Shown here one piece after another: positions 12,946-22,888 of a DNA stretch of 49,897 nt. The position numbers and the translations under genes are program-made. Under the pieces are notes generated by a model, which made no database searches, was not told the origin of the DNA, and saw nothing but the letters and a program-made list of their open reading frames with translations. The stretch is from Nemertoderma westbladi. Its lineage: Eukaryota; Xenacoelomorpha; Nemertodermatida; Nemertodermatidae. Each line of letters opens with the position of its first letter. The first letter of the stretch is position 1. The stretch covers positions 1 to 49,897 of the forward strand of contig JAUCBJ010004444.1 of NCBI GenBank assembly GCA_032718475.1. Direction: 5' to 3'.

Positions 12946-14083
12946 ATATAAAGCCAACACTACATAGCCTGCGGTTGCAGATTAGAGTGTACTGTAGGTC
13001 TAATTATATCACCCAATGTATGCAGGATGTGGTCGTTCCTGGTGTACCGTAGTCGGCCTACGGGTGGTCGTCATTAGTGGCACAAAACCGAACGGCGAAA
13101 ATGGGACCAAATTACTAAACGTTTGTAATACTGTAGCGTTAATTAACAAAATCCATGCAGGTTATCCAACAGTTAGGGGTCAAAGTTCGTCCGCTACTTA
13201 GGTTCGCAGGGAACTCATGGAGTCTGGGAACCAAGTCAGCAGTAGACCAACGAATGCGTAAACTAATATAGTACATACTGTAATGGAACAAAGAGCAAAA
13301 ATACATTCGTAGTTGCCATAAAATAATTGGTCATAAATAAAATTTAACCCCGATTTATTTTGCAATAAACAAAAAATCGTCTTATTTCATAATTAACCTG
13401 TTTTAGATGGCTGAAATCTTCCGTCGGGAATGTATGCGCGTGAATATCTATTCGGGGCATTTTAGTGACGGCAAATTAATATATAAAGAATAGCTGCTAC
13501 AGAATCTCGTCGAAGTAAATGAATTAAAACATAAATAAATTACAGTTAACAACATTGGCACTGACAAATGTTGTGTTTTTTTGTTACCGGTATGCAATAA
13601 GTAATTATTTTAGTTTTAAGTTGTACTTGACTCTGATTTGTCTATATCACAATATAACCTATAATTACAATTAGTACCAGCGATTAACATAAAATAAGGT
13701 GCTAAAATACATTAGTTCCTGAGGCAATGTCTGTTTTAAAGTTAATATAAAATCATAAGGAATTACGCACAAAGTCTGGCGACTGAATTCCAGTGTGCCC
13801 CCCCCCCCCCCCATATCTCTACTCCCCAGAGGAAACTCCAGTACTCATTTAATTACCAGTTAAGAAGGATGCAAAATAGAGAGGCACCCGGTCTAATCCT
13901 TTTCATAGTATTCGTGTCGAAACTAAAATTGTAGTTGTAGTAATACTGTAGAGTAGGCCTATTCCTAATATTAACAAATTTCATCAACGCAGTCAAACCT
14001 TAGAGCAAATGTTAGCGATTATAGATAGTTAGATAGATTTGTTTCTACATAATGTATCAACAATGACAATAATACACCAAACA
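12946..14083. other. Unassigned AT-rich region
   Basis: No gene recognised. It includes a 15-base C run at 13,798-13,812. A short open frame at 13,016-13,201 has no recognisable domain and is left out. Plausibly intronic if the ACMSD-like gene is intact. Confidence 0.5.
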
Positions 14084-14270
14084 GTGTGGGGCGAGACACA
14101 AAGTTGGCGGGGCCTTGGCGAACTGACACTGTTAGGGGGGTGAGGGTCAATAATGGCAGATAGTTGCATTGTCGTCTGCGTTACCATTTTGATATGCTAA
14201 TAACTTTGTCGGATTTAAAGCTGTCGAGTTGAAAATTTATCGGCAAATATACAACACATTTGTTTTTTAT
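14084..14270 (+). mobile_element. Diverged fragment of the long-TIR element family
   Basis: GTGTGGGGCGAGACAC followed by CTGACACTGTTAGG, a degenerate GTC-type stretch and CTAATAACTTTGTCGGATTT matches, in the same order, the left half of the elements at 38.23 and 45.58 kb. It is clearly more diverged, and the right inverted repeat was not found. CCGCTAGGGGGC near 14,882 and CGCCGCTAGAGAG near 15,410 may be further remnants of the same core family. Confidence 0.75.
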
Positions 14271-14985
14271 TGCATCTAGAGCAGAGTTTAATGGGGATTT
14301 CAAATCTCAAAACAACTTAGAGAGATCTCTTTTAGTTCTCGAGTTATCGAGGGATATCTGTCTGCCAATCTGTCTGTCAAAATGTAAGACAGACAGACAA
14401 ACAACCGACAGACGGACAGACTAGATTCCACCAAATATTAAAACTGACATTGGAAAGATTTGCGCGGGAAGGTATAAACTTTGAAGGCGATTATCTCAGA
14501 ATGAAATTTTTTCGCACGAAAAATACTACAACTCCGGTTTTTCTTAACCGTTTTTTGCAAATTTTGCTTTATATAAAAGGTAATTAAATAAGCTTCAATA
14601 AATTTTACGTAATTTTCTTAATTGAATAAAATTTTCCCATATTTTGAGTGAAAAATTACAAAAAATCATGGGTCTTTTCAGTTTTTAAAAAATTTTGAAT
14701 TTTTCTTTACAAAATTGCTACAGTAATTATCAGAAATATGAAACGAAATTAAAAAAAAGCGTGAAAAATTAATATGATGAAAATGAACCATGCTGATTCC
14801 AAAAAATGTGGTATCGGAAAATATAAATATAAAATAACGGAGGAGTAATCTTTTTAGTGCAATTTTTAAAATCAGACGCATGCCGCTAGGGGGCTCTCTA
14901 AATGTAAAACACAGATTCTACGATAAAGATGTAACTCTGGATGTACAGTACAATTTATAAAAAAAAACCTAAAAACTTACTGAAT

Positions 14986-15012
14986 GGGGGGGGGGGGGGG
15001 GGGGGGGGGGGG
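14986..15012. repeat. 27-base poly(G) tract
   Basis: An uninterrupted run of G. Similar C runs occur at 13,798-13,812, 15,549-15,571 and 31,105-31,128. Length may be affected by sequencing or assembly. Confidence 0.9.
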
Positions 15013-15548
15013 TAATGTTACTGCCAATACCTGTAATAATTTTAGTGAGTTGGTATGAAACCATAGTGTCAAACATTAATAACCGATTAACAGACTACAG
15101 ACAGTCAGGTTTGAGCGGGAAGTTTCAAACTTTAAAGCAAATTATCTCGAAGTTACATTTCACGATATTAAAATTTTTCAAAATACTACTCCTCCGCCGT
15201 TTTCACCCAAATTCGATAATTTATGGCTCGTTTGTAAGGTTTTTCAAAAATTATCCAGCTCTTTTTTGAAATTTTTTTTTTAATTAAAAAAATCGGCTGG
15301 ATAGTGTTTGTAGACTTGAAGATGCTGAGTCGAAAAAAGTTGGTTTCAAAAAATTACTAGTAATAGTAAAAGTACTAGTTAGTGTTTTTAGTGAAATATT
15401 TAATTCCGCCACTCGCCGCTAGAGAGACACAAAAAATTTAAAATTTCAACTTTTTTGTACTTCCCCAAGTTGGCTGAACACCACATAACAGTGATACGGA
15501 CCTACAACACGAAGTTAGAGCTGTTTAAAAAAATATCCTGAGGGGGTG

Positions 15549-15571
15549 CCCCCCCCCCCCCCCCCCCCCCC
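15549..15571. repeat. 23-base poly(C) tract
   Basis: An uninterrupted run of C. The proline string in the frame that overlaps it is a consequence of the run. Confidence 0.9.
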
Positions 15572-15577
15572 TCCCCA

Positions 15578-15749
15578 AGTCATCCTGCAACGCACGGATG
15601 ACACACGTGAAGATCTTCAGAAGAATCTATTAGAAGCCCCTGAGATCCAAGCGGAACCTGCGGTTATCCCAAGCAGACAATGCCTCGATTCTCTTGGAGC
15701 AGTTAATTATTTTCTTTGCATTACTTTTCTATTGGATTCAAGGCTATAA
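15578..15749 (+). pseudogene. Possible transposase C-terminal remnant
   Basis: After the poly(C) run an open frame encodes a short acidic, polar segment followed by VIPSRQCLDSLGAVNYFLC. A pattern of two or three acidic residues, then a Ser/Leu-rich helix, then an aromatic position resembles the end of pogo/Tigger-type transposases. This is a weak, from-memory resemblance with no catalytic residues present. It could equally be chance. Confidence 0.2.
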
Positions 15750-16239
15750 TGTGATATGTGGATCGACAATAGCTAAATAACAAGTCCCTGTTTATAGTAA
15801 CGAAGTTACGAATGATGAAATTTTGTAATATTACTACGATAGGCAAATTATATTAAAGTAATTGTGTTTAATAAATACCGGTATTCCGTTTATAAAGTAC
15901 TTTCTTTGTTTGTTCATTTATAATGGTTGACAATAAAATAAAACATATTACTGGTTCAACCTCCAACCTGTCACACAAAGTATATTGACTTAGAAGATTC
16001 CATCTAAATACATATGGAAATGACTACAGTAAATATATCAATAATTGCACGACGTCTTAACAATTGGTTGCTTGGCTTTCCATTGAATAAGGACATAAAG
16101 TTGTGCAACATTTTATGGGCTACAAATAATATTTTTGTTCTCAATATGTATTGAAACGACTTTTTATGATTGCAGCTTCCTGAATTACTGTAATAGAATT
16201 AAAGGTTCGCGTCACATTTGTGGGCGGGACTGCTACTAT
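15750..16239. other. Unassigned AT-rich region
   Basis: No coding or repeat signal recognised before the 45-bp minisatellite. Confidence 0.5.
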
Positions 16240-16973
16240 AAGGATCATCTCTCTTAGCTGACACATCACGCAAGATGCTACTCAAAGGCTCCTCTCACTT
16301 GTTTGACACGATAATCAAAAGGCTACCCGAATGATCCCATCTCTTGGTTGGAACGAGACACGCTACCCGAAGGCTACTGTCCCTTAGTTGAAACGAGACA
16401 CAAGAGGCTACCCGAATGATCCTATCTCTTGGTTGAAACGAGAAACGCTACCCGAAGGCTACTCTCTCTTGGTTGAAACGAGACACAAGAGGCTACCCGA
16501 AGGCTCCTCTCTCTTGGTTGAAACGAGACACAGGAGGATACCCGAAGGCTATCTCTTGGTTGACACGACACACAAGAGGCTACCCGAAGGCTATCTCTTG
16601 GTTTACACGACACACAAGAGGCTAACCTCTGGCTCATCTCGTTTGCTTGACACACGACACAGAAGGGGCTATCCGAAGGCTCCTCTCTCTTGCTTGACTC
16701 GACACACAAGAGGCTACCCAAAGGCTCCTCTCTCTTGTTTGACACGGCAAACAGGAGGCTACCCGAAGGTTCATATCTCTTGGTTGGCACGTCACATAAG
16801 AGGCAAACCGAAGGATCCTCTCTCTTAGTTGGCACGTCACACAAGAGGAAAACCAAAGGTTCCTCTCTCTTGTTTGACACAACACACAAGAGGAAAACCG
16901 AAGGTTCCTCTCTCTTAGTTGGCACGTCACACAAGAGGAAAACCGAAGGTTCCTCTCTCTTGTTTTACACAAC
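16240..16973. repeat. 45-bp minisatellite, left part
   Basis: About 16 diverged units of roughly 45 bp built from CTCTCTCTTGGTTGACACG and CACAAGAGGCTACCCGAAGG. Because 45 is divisible by three, both strands stay open for over 100 codons (for example 16,388-16,828 plus and 16,422-16,934 minus). These frames are repeat artefacts. The array resumes at 18,421. Confidence 0.9.
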
Positions 16974-18420
16974 TATATGCCAGCTGCCATGATGGAATCA
17001 ACCATCATTCCACTTGTAAAGGATAGGTCGGCTAGTCTGACGTGTAAGGATAACTATCGAGGCATTTCTTTGTCTACAATCCTCAGTAAAGTTATTGAGA
17101 AAGTAATTCTAGAACGCTGCTTCAAATATTTAGATACTACATATAACCAGTTTGGCTTCAAGCCTAAACTCGGAACTGAAACATGTATATACACTCTGAA
17201 GGAAATAGTGAACTACTATCTCAATAACAATTCTTCTGTTTATGTATGCATGTTAGACGCATCTAAAGCGTTTGATCGTGTCAACCATTTCAAATTGTTT
17301 CGCAAACTGATAGACCGTGGTGTACCATTATACATTGTTCGCATTATTATGTTTTGGTATCGTAACCAACTAGTGCGTGTCTGTTGGGATGGGTTTTTCT
17401 CACCATCCTTTTCTGTAACTAACGGAACTAGACAAGGTAGTATTATTTCACCATTGCTCTATAATATTTACATTGATGAGTTAAGTAAGGAATTAAATAG
17501 TAGCGGTATAGGTTGTTCTATATGTTCACTTAGGTTAAATCACTTAATTTATGCCGACGACTTATGTTTGATCTCAAACTCCATTTTTGGTCTGCAGAAA
17601 TTAATAGATATAGCCGTAGCCTATGCTACGTCTAACTCTATTATATTCAATACTAAGAAAACGAAGTGTTTATACTTCATTCATAAATCGTGTGCGTTAA
17701 CCTCTGTCGCTAGAGTCAAATTGTATGGTTCCAACATAGAAACTGTTGATAAGTTTAACTATTTAGGGCACGTTATTAGCTCGTCCACTGACGATGACCT
17801 AGATATTACACGACAGATGCATCAACTGTACGCCAGAGGGAATACTCTGGCTAGAAAGTTTTGCCATGCGTCTGTCTATGTTAAAACTGCACTTTTTCGT
17901 GCTTACTGTACCCCAATATACTGCAACAGCCTATGGGCTAGTAAGAACTACTCACATCGTGCGTACGATAAGATTAGGGTAGCTTACAATAATTGTGCTA
18001 GGCTACTGTTTAATATCCCTAGGCTCACCGGTGAAGAACCTACAAGTATGTCACTTTCTTTTGGCGAACTACGTTTGCCAATGTTTTGTCACATTACTTA
18101 TAGATCCTCACAAAGCCTATTAAATAGAATACTACATTCTGACAACACTATCTTAGGTGGTGTATACAATTTATGTAGACCTTACTCTGTTATATTTAGT
18201 TTGCACCAGCACTAGCCTTTTTCGTTTAACTACGTAATTGCTATTAGAGTTTCGGTGTTTATTATTAATTACTAGTGTGCTATGTATGTATTTTGTAAAG
18301 TATTTGTTTGTAAAGTATTTGTTTGTTTATATCCTTTTTGTTTATGTCCTTTTTGTTTATGTATCTACTATTTTACTATGGGCCCCCGTGGCTTGGAATA
18401 AATACAATAATAATAATAAC
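16974..18420 (+). mobile_element. 5'-truncated CR1/L2-like retrotransposon
   Basis: It lies exactly between the two halves of the 45-bp minisatellite. The 3' end is a short GC-rich stretch (GGCCCCCGTGGCTTGG), an AATAAA word, then an AAT microsatellite tail ending at about 18,420, as in many CR1/L2-type elements. Up to five bases (ACAAC) could be a target duplication, but the tail makes this ambiguous. The 5' end is truncated inside the reverse transcriptase. Confidence 0.88.
16977..18215 (+). CDS. Non-LTR reverse transcriptase, C-terminal 412 residues (partial)
   Basis: An open frame of 412 residues starts within the RT fingers: NYRGISLSTILSKVIEKVI, QFGFKPK, the first catalytic aspartate in MLDASKAFDRVNH, NGTRQGSIISPLLYNIY (about residues 149-165) and the catalytic box YADD (residues 192-195). 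The thumb-like region with KFNYLGHVIS and a conserved C-terminal tail region follow. There is no endonuclease, and upstream sequence is minisatellite, so the first ATG is not the native start. The lack of stops suggests a fairly recent insertion. It belongs to a family different from the RTE-like copies elsewhere here; CR1/L2/Crack-like is my best reading. Confidence 0.88.
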   Translation: MPAAMMESTIIPLVKDRSASLTCKDNYRGISLSTILSKVIEKVILERCFKYLDTTYNQFGFKPKLGTETCIYTLKEIVNYYLNNNSSVYVCMLDASKAFDRVNHFKLFRKLIDRGVPLYIVRIIMFWYRNQLVRVCWDGFFSPSFSVTNGTRQGSIISPLLYNIYIDELSKELNSSGIGCSICSLRLNHLIYADDLCLISNSIFGLQKLIDIAVAYATSNSIIFNTKKTKCLYFIHKSCALTSVARVKLYGSNIETVDKFNYLGHVISSSTDDDLDITRQMHQLYARGNTLARKFCHASVYVKTALFRAYCTPIYCNSLWASKNYSHRAYDKIRVAYNNCARLLFNIPRLTGEEPTSMSLSFGELRLPMFCHITYRSSQSLLNRILHSDNTILGGVYNLCRPYSVIFSLHQH

Positions 18421-18545
18421 AACACACAAGAGGAAAGCCGAAGGTTCCTCTCTCTTGGTTGACACGACACACAAAGGCTACATAAAGGTTCATCTATCTT
18501 GGTTGAGATAAGACACAAAAGGCTACCCAAAGGCTCCGGTTAAAA
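18421..18545. repeat. 45-bp minisatellite, right part
   Basis: Continuation of the array at 16,240-16,973 (CACACAAGAGGAAAGCCGAAGG and similar units), displaced by the reverse transcriptase element between them. Confidence 0.88.
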
Positions 18546-18683
18546 AACACGACACTATTCTTCGTAATAATATCGATTTGATTTTTTTTAAAGATGAAAT
18601 TGCCGTCGCTATGCAAACAAATATTCTAGAATGATTATAATATATTTACCGGACAAGCGTTCTAAATTATCAAACTGTAATAA
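18546..18683. other. Short spacer leading into the 35-bp minisatellite
   Basis: AT-rich and without a gene. Its last bases (AAACTG..TAATTTTGAACG) already look like one unit of the 35-bp repeat that continues after the Merlin-like element. Confidence 0.5.
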
Positions 18684-18692
18684 TTTTGAACG

Positions 18693-19333
18693 GGTATTAC
18701 TGTGATATCTATCTCCATTTTTGAAATTTTTTTAATCGTTTTAATTGACAATATTATTATGTTCTAGAGCAATATTCACATAGAACTTTATATTATTATG
18801 ATTTCATATTACAACATTATCATAAATTAAAATAAGTTACTTGGGTCTAGTAATTGTTCTTGATTAGTTGTATTAATCCATGAAATGGATTATCTTTATT
18901 AAGACCCCTCCATCGGAACTCGCCCAGGCGGTTCTTCAACAATAAAATCTGCTTCACAAGCAATTGAGAGGCAGAAAACCATGTTTCATTCTTACATGAT
19001 CGACAGTGTCTAGTAGGACCTTTGCATCGCCACATCAGCTTCGTTATGTCATTCATTCTCCTTCAAATGACATGCATTGAAATCAGTTAGTGACCGTACT
19101 GTACATCTTTAAATGTCCCTACCTAATGTAAATTACTACTAATCTAACCGATTGAGCAAAAGTAATAAATATATAATAGCCTAATAGCCGAATAGCGCTC
19201 TCTTCTGTTGCCAATAAAGATATAATTTCGAAATGTTAGGGTCAGTCATTATGAAAATAATAACGAACACGTCTTGAATAAAAACCATTATTTTAAGAAT
19301 TACAAAAATGGAGATAGCTATCATAGTAATACC
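18693..19333. mobile_element. Merlin-like DNA transposon, internally deleted
   Basis: The 641-bp element is bounded by terminal inverted repeats beginning GGTATTACTRTGATA and reading on through CTATCTCCATTTTTG, with about two mismatches in 31 positions. The nine bases TTTTGAACG flank it on both sides (18,684-18,692 and 19,334-19,342), a direct target duplication. Merlin-superfamily elements are known for 8-9 bp duplications and for an ISXO2-type transposase. A short minus-strand frame inside resembles the start of that transposase. The element is far too short to be autonomous. It sits inside the 35-bp minisatellite, whose unit supplies the duplicated bases. Confidence 0.75.
18847..19056 (-). 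pseudogene. Merlin/ISXO2-type transposase N-terminal remnant
   Basis: About 40 residues (MWRCKG, then CRSCKNETWFSASQLLVKQI) follow the pattern of the N-terminal part of ISXO2-like transposases: Trp-x-Cys, a basic Cys-rich stretch, then a TWF...S.L segment leading into a leucine-rich helix. The following residues (from LGEFRW on) do not continue the pattern and probably lie beyond a deletion. The DDE-type catalytic domain is absent. The identification leans on the terminal repeats and target duplication around it. Confidence 0.5.
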
Positions 19334-19551
19334 TTTTGAACGTTGTAGCGTTTTTTTAAACTGCACTAATTCTGAACGTTGTAGCGTTTTTTTAAACTGC
19401 ACTAATTTTGAACGTTGTAGCGTTTTTTAAACTGTACTAATTTTGAACGTTGTAGCGTTTTTTAAACTGCACTAATTTTGAACGTTGTAGCGTTTTTTAA
19501 ACTGCACTAATTTTGAACGTTGTAGCGTTTTTTAAACTGCACTAATTTTGC
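19334..19551. repeat. 35-bp minisatellite
   Basis: About six units with a 35-bp period (GAACGTTGTAGCG, a T run, AAACTGCACTAATTTT). One partial unit lies left of the Merlin-like element near 18,670-18,692, showing that the element entered the array. Confidence 0.9.
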
Positions 19552-19645
19552 GGGAATTTCTGCTTTAGATGAACAAAATTATAAACAATTTATCATAAGA
19601 TTTCCCTCCTGTAATACGGACGAATGTTATTACACTCAATTTTAC

Positions 19646-19741
19646 GGTACTGGTGCAGTATGCGTACACTCTCCACCAATTCACAAAAACTAGCTAGTAG
19701 ATAACATTTGGTGTGGGGTGTACGCATACTGCACCAGTACC
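19646..19741. repeat. Perfect 24-bp inverted repeat (hairpin)
   Basis: 19,646-19,669 (GGTACTGGTGCAGTATGC...) is exactly complementary to 19,718-19,741, with a 48-base loop. Outside the stem CAATTTTAC occurs on both sides in direct, not inverted, orientation. No transposase or target duplication was found. It could be a foldback remnant or a transcribed hairpin. Confidence 0.85.
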
Positions 19742-19966
19742 CAATTTTACCTTTGCTTACTAGAGTAAACCGTAGTTCTGGTATTCGATCACGGCGTCTC
19801 CACATATTGAATCTCACATCACTTCCAAATTGTACAGGTAGACGTTCTCTGTGGAAACGTGGGATATCTGAATGCTGTCCAGACTGTACCGGTAATGTGT
19901 ATTATATATAGGGTACTATTCGACACCCCCAACCAATTTTTTTCCACGTCCTCAGTCAAAAGTCCA

Positions 19967-20636
19967 AAGTCCTCAGCAAGTCTCTAATCGGATGAGCATA
20001 AGCTCAAAAGATGGTATGCTTGAGCATGTGGATGACTTATGTTACCTGGGATCATGGATCCGGAAGTCAGGTGAGGACCTTCGAATACGTAAGGGAAAGG
20101 CATGGGCAGCCTTGAATAGGCTTTCCAGGATTTGGAAGTCACCGAGAATTAATCGGAAACTTAAGGTCCGATTATTTAGAGCAGCAGTAGTTCCAGTACT
20201 CCTCTATGGGAGTCCATGCTGGGCTCTAACTGCTGAGGACACCAAATCTCTGGATGGCACATTCACAAGAATGCTACGCCGGGTTCATTCTGTCAAGTAC
20301 AATGCACACATCTCCAACCAGACACAATATAACTATATCATTGGTTCCCCCAAGCTTGACACTAGAACAAAATCGCCTCCGCTTTGCAGGACATTGCTTT
20401 CGCCGTGAGGACCAGCCAGTGCATAATCTTGTACTTTGGCAGCCTCATGGAGTGAATAAGCATGGTGGACAGACCCTGACTTTCTTGAGACGCATCTTAA
20501 AGGACACTGGCCTTGAAGATGCGGATGAACTAGCAAATGTCTTGGGTGATAGGGAGTTGTGGCGGTGCAATTTTGTCGATAAGCCGGCACAGCATTCTTA
20601 AAAATGCAGCTGCAATGCAGCATGCCGATCCTAGTA
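19967..20636 (+). mobile_element. RTE-like retrotransposon, 3' fragment
   Basis: It starts abruptly at AAAGTCCTCAGCAAGTC, follows the RT thumb and C-terminal coding region of the longer copy, and ends with GCCGATCCTAGTAG. A small deletion around 20,330-20,340 (the bases for NIGGV are lost) shifts the frame between 19,992-20,408 and 20,254-20,601. It lies about 700 bp before the near full-length copy, in the same orientation. Confidence 0.92.
19992..20601 (+). pseudogene. RTE-like ORF2 C-terminal piece, frameshifted
   Basis: The first frame runs from MSISSKDGMLEHVDDLCYLG through the basic RKSGEDLRIRKGK segment and the CWALTAEDTKSLDG stretch. The second frame continues from SLVPPSLTLEQNRLRFAGHC to the common end DKPAQHS. 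They are separated by a small deletion near 20,335. No catalytic RT residues are included. Confidence 0.88.
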
Positions 20637-21109
20637 GTTTTCCACTAGATAAATTTCTATGATTTTTATATATTATCTTCTAGAACATAGTCTACATTCA
20701 CCGAACATAATATTTTTTATGGTAGCTACGATTTATAAAAATACTTGTAGAAATACTAAAACTAAAAATACTATAAAAAATCATTTTTTTATTTAATTTA
20801 AATTTTTAGCTTGTTCTTGAATATTTAATTTTCCATTTTCAATGTTATTCCTCCCCATCTGATATTTTGTATTATTAAATGAAATGACATATTTAATTAC
20901 AATGTTACACCATCCTGTTTAGCTCAACTTAAAAAAAACAATATTGTGTTTTAGATCATTAGCAAATCTGCTAGCTATTATTTGTCAAAATTGTAGTTTG
21001 TTTCTTTGAGTTTTGATTTCAGTTCTCATTTATCAATGTTGAACATAATTATTGTATGGCTACATTTTGTTCATTTAGTTCCCACCTGGCTACATTTAAA
21101 AAAATGGTA
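20637..21109. other. AT-rich spacer
   Basis: No gene recognised. TTCTAGAA-type words recur. At 21,058-21,105 there are one to two units of the 31-bp minisatellite sequence (GGCTACATTTTGTTC, TTTAGTTCCCACCTGG) that otherwise begins at 25.7 kb. Confidence 0.55.
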
Positions 21110-21330
21110 ACAGTTCCGTATAGAACTGCATTTTTATAACATAAATCATTGTTACCATGGCAACAGTGAAGAGTTCTAGAACAATAAATATAAAATATAC
21201 ACTATTCTAGAACAAAAATATAATAAAAAAATTATAGTTCGAGATCGAGAACATATAGCTAGATATTTTTTAAATTAAAAATAGCTAGTAAAAAAAATTT
21301 TATTTATACCGGTACCGTATATAATAAGGT
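21110..21330. repeat. Left arm of an AT-rich inverted repeat
   Basis: The reverse complement of this stretch matches 25,300-25,690. Landmarks in order are AGTTCCGTATAGAACTGCAT, GTTACCATGGCAACAG, repeated TTCTAGAAC, AACATATAGCTAG and TACCGGTACC. The arms face each other across the near full-length RTE-like element. Confidence 0.75.
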
Positions 21331-21723
21331 CAGGTCAGGTATTCTAGGTCATTGATTAAGAAAACTTGCCACCTCCATGCAGCATAAAGGAGGTGCCACC
21401 TGTAGCTGCATAGACCCTCTTACTAGGGCAAATCAGGTCCTGTAACTAGGACCCCCTTCGTTCTGGGATAAGGACACCCTTGGTCCTGGATTAAGGACCC
21501 ATATACTTGGCTGCAGGGGTATATGGCCTGACCAGGCAGATGGTGATCTACCAATGGCTGGTCAGAAGTAGAGTGTTCTCATGTCCACTCTGAGTGCACT
21601 TCACTGCGACCTGCACCTGGCAGCAGGGGTACAGGGCATGACACAGCAGATGAGCTGCAACAGCCAATGGTGGGTCATGTGCGCCAGAGTAGATATGGGT
21701 GATGGGCCTCATATCTGACTCCA

Positions 21724-22851
21724 TTGCGACACCCACCCTGTGGAATGGCAAACCAGGGTGTGGTATTTGCCCCGAGAGCTGACTCGGCAAAAAAGCACCC
21801 CCCAACCCCCACTATGGATTACATTAGCAATGCGGAGGTCCAGCCACTAGAGGCCAGTGGAATGACTGGACACAATCGGCCTCACAGACGTCAGTTAACT
21901 CCTGACCGGCTGCCTGTCTCACCCCCTACTGGAGAGAGAGCAGCCAACAATTCTTTGAGTCCCTTTCCTGATGACCTTTCTGGCCCAAACCCTGGGTCAC
22001 CAGGGAGGCCAGATTGTGATGGGGAGAGGGATTCTGGAGTTGGAGGCTACTCTCATGTTCCACCCCGACCAACAAAGCCATTGGTGAATCTGAGGCAAGT
22101 CACTAGACTAGCCTCAGTAAATACCCAACACTCGGGTCCCCAATGCGACAAGGTGAGCTGACTGCCTTGGCAGATAAGCTTTCTCTTAGCGCAGTGGGTG
22201 TTCAAGAGCACCGAATGCAGACTGGACAGACTGATGAGGTTCTGATTAAGGACATGGGGGGCGGTTGGCAACTCGCCCTCGCGTCAGCAGATGATAGTGG
22301 CAATGGTGGAATTGGTCTATTGATGAATCCAACTGCACATGCAGCATTGGACAAAATAGACCAAATCTCTAACCGCATCATCCGTTGCCACTTCTCATGT
22401 TCTGGAAGAATGGCTAAGAAGTTTCCTAAGGTGGTTCTGATTGTGTGCTAGTCTCCAACTAGTGTTGCCCCTGTAGAGGAGGTGGAAAATTTTTACCACA
22501 ATCTACAAGCAGCTACTGATGGAGTGGATCAGCATGCATTCTTAACATTCCTGGGAGACTTTAATGCAAGTCTGCATCAATCACCTACATCGCCCTGGGT
22601 CTATAGCAATAGTGTTAACCGGAATTCTGTCCATCTTCAGGATTTTATCTCTGGAAATGGATTGTTTTCGGCTGGAACCCAGTTCAAAAAGCGAACTGGA
22701 AAGCTATGGACTCATAGTGGACCCAGTGGTCACAAGTCCCAGATAGACCATATTCTGTTTCGTAGGAAATACAGGAGCTCTATACAAGACTGTAATGCAT
22801 TTACACTTCGACCCTTCTCCACTGATCACCGCCTTATTGTGCCAAGGTAAG
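21724..22851 (+). pseudogene. Retrotransposon N-terminal segment and endonuclease, broken
   Basis: Three consecutive frames make up one broken coding region. 21,724-22,161 gives a proline- and serine-rich segment that ends with VTRLASVNT. The endonuclease continues in another frame from 22,143 with MRQGELTALADKL and the catalytic-glutamate box GVQEHR. A TAG at 22,449 interrupts it at the position of a usual Tyr in a CYSPT-like motif. The frame then resumes with the metal-binding box LGDFNA, then SQIDHILF and the STDH motif near the end. The motif set (QE, GDFN, D-H) is that of the exonuclease-endonuclease-phosphatase fold that nicks target DNA in non-LTR elements. The breaks mean no complete protein is made from this copy. 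Confidence 0.87.
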
Positions 22852-22888
22852 ACTTAGTCTGCGTGCTAGCAGAACAACGAAATCTGCC

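Noticed and set aside
16388-16992. Overlapping frames of 100-170 codons on both strands before the CR1/L2-like RT
   Set aside because: They translate the 45-bp minisatellite in different frames.
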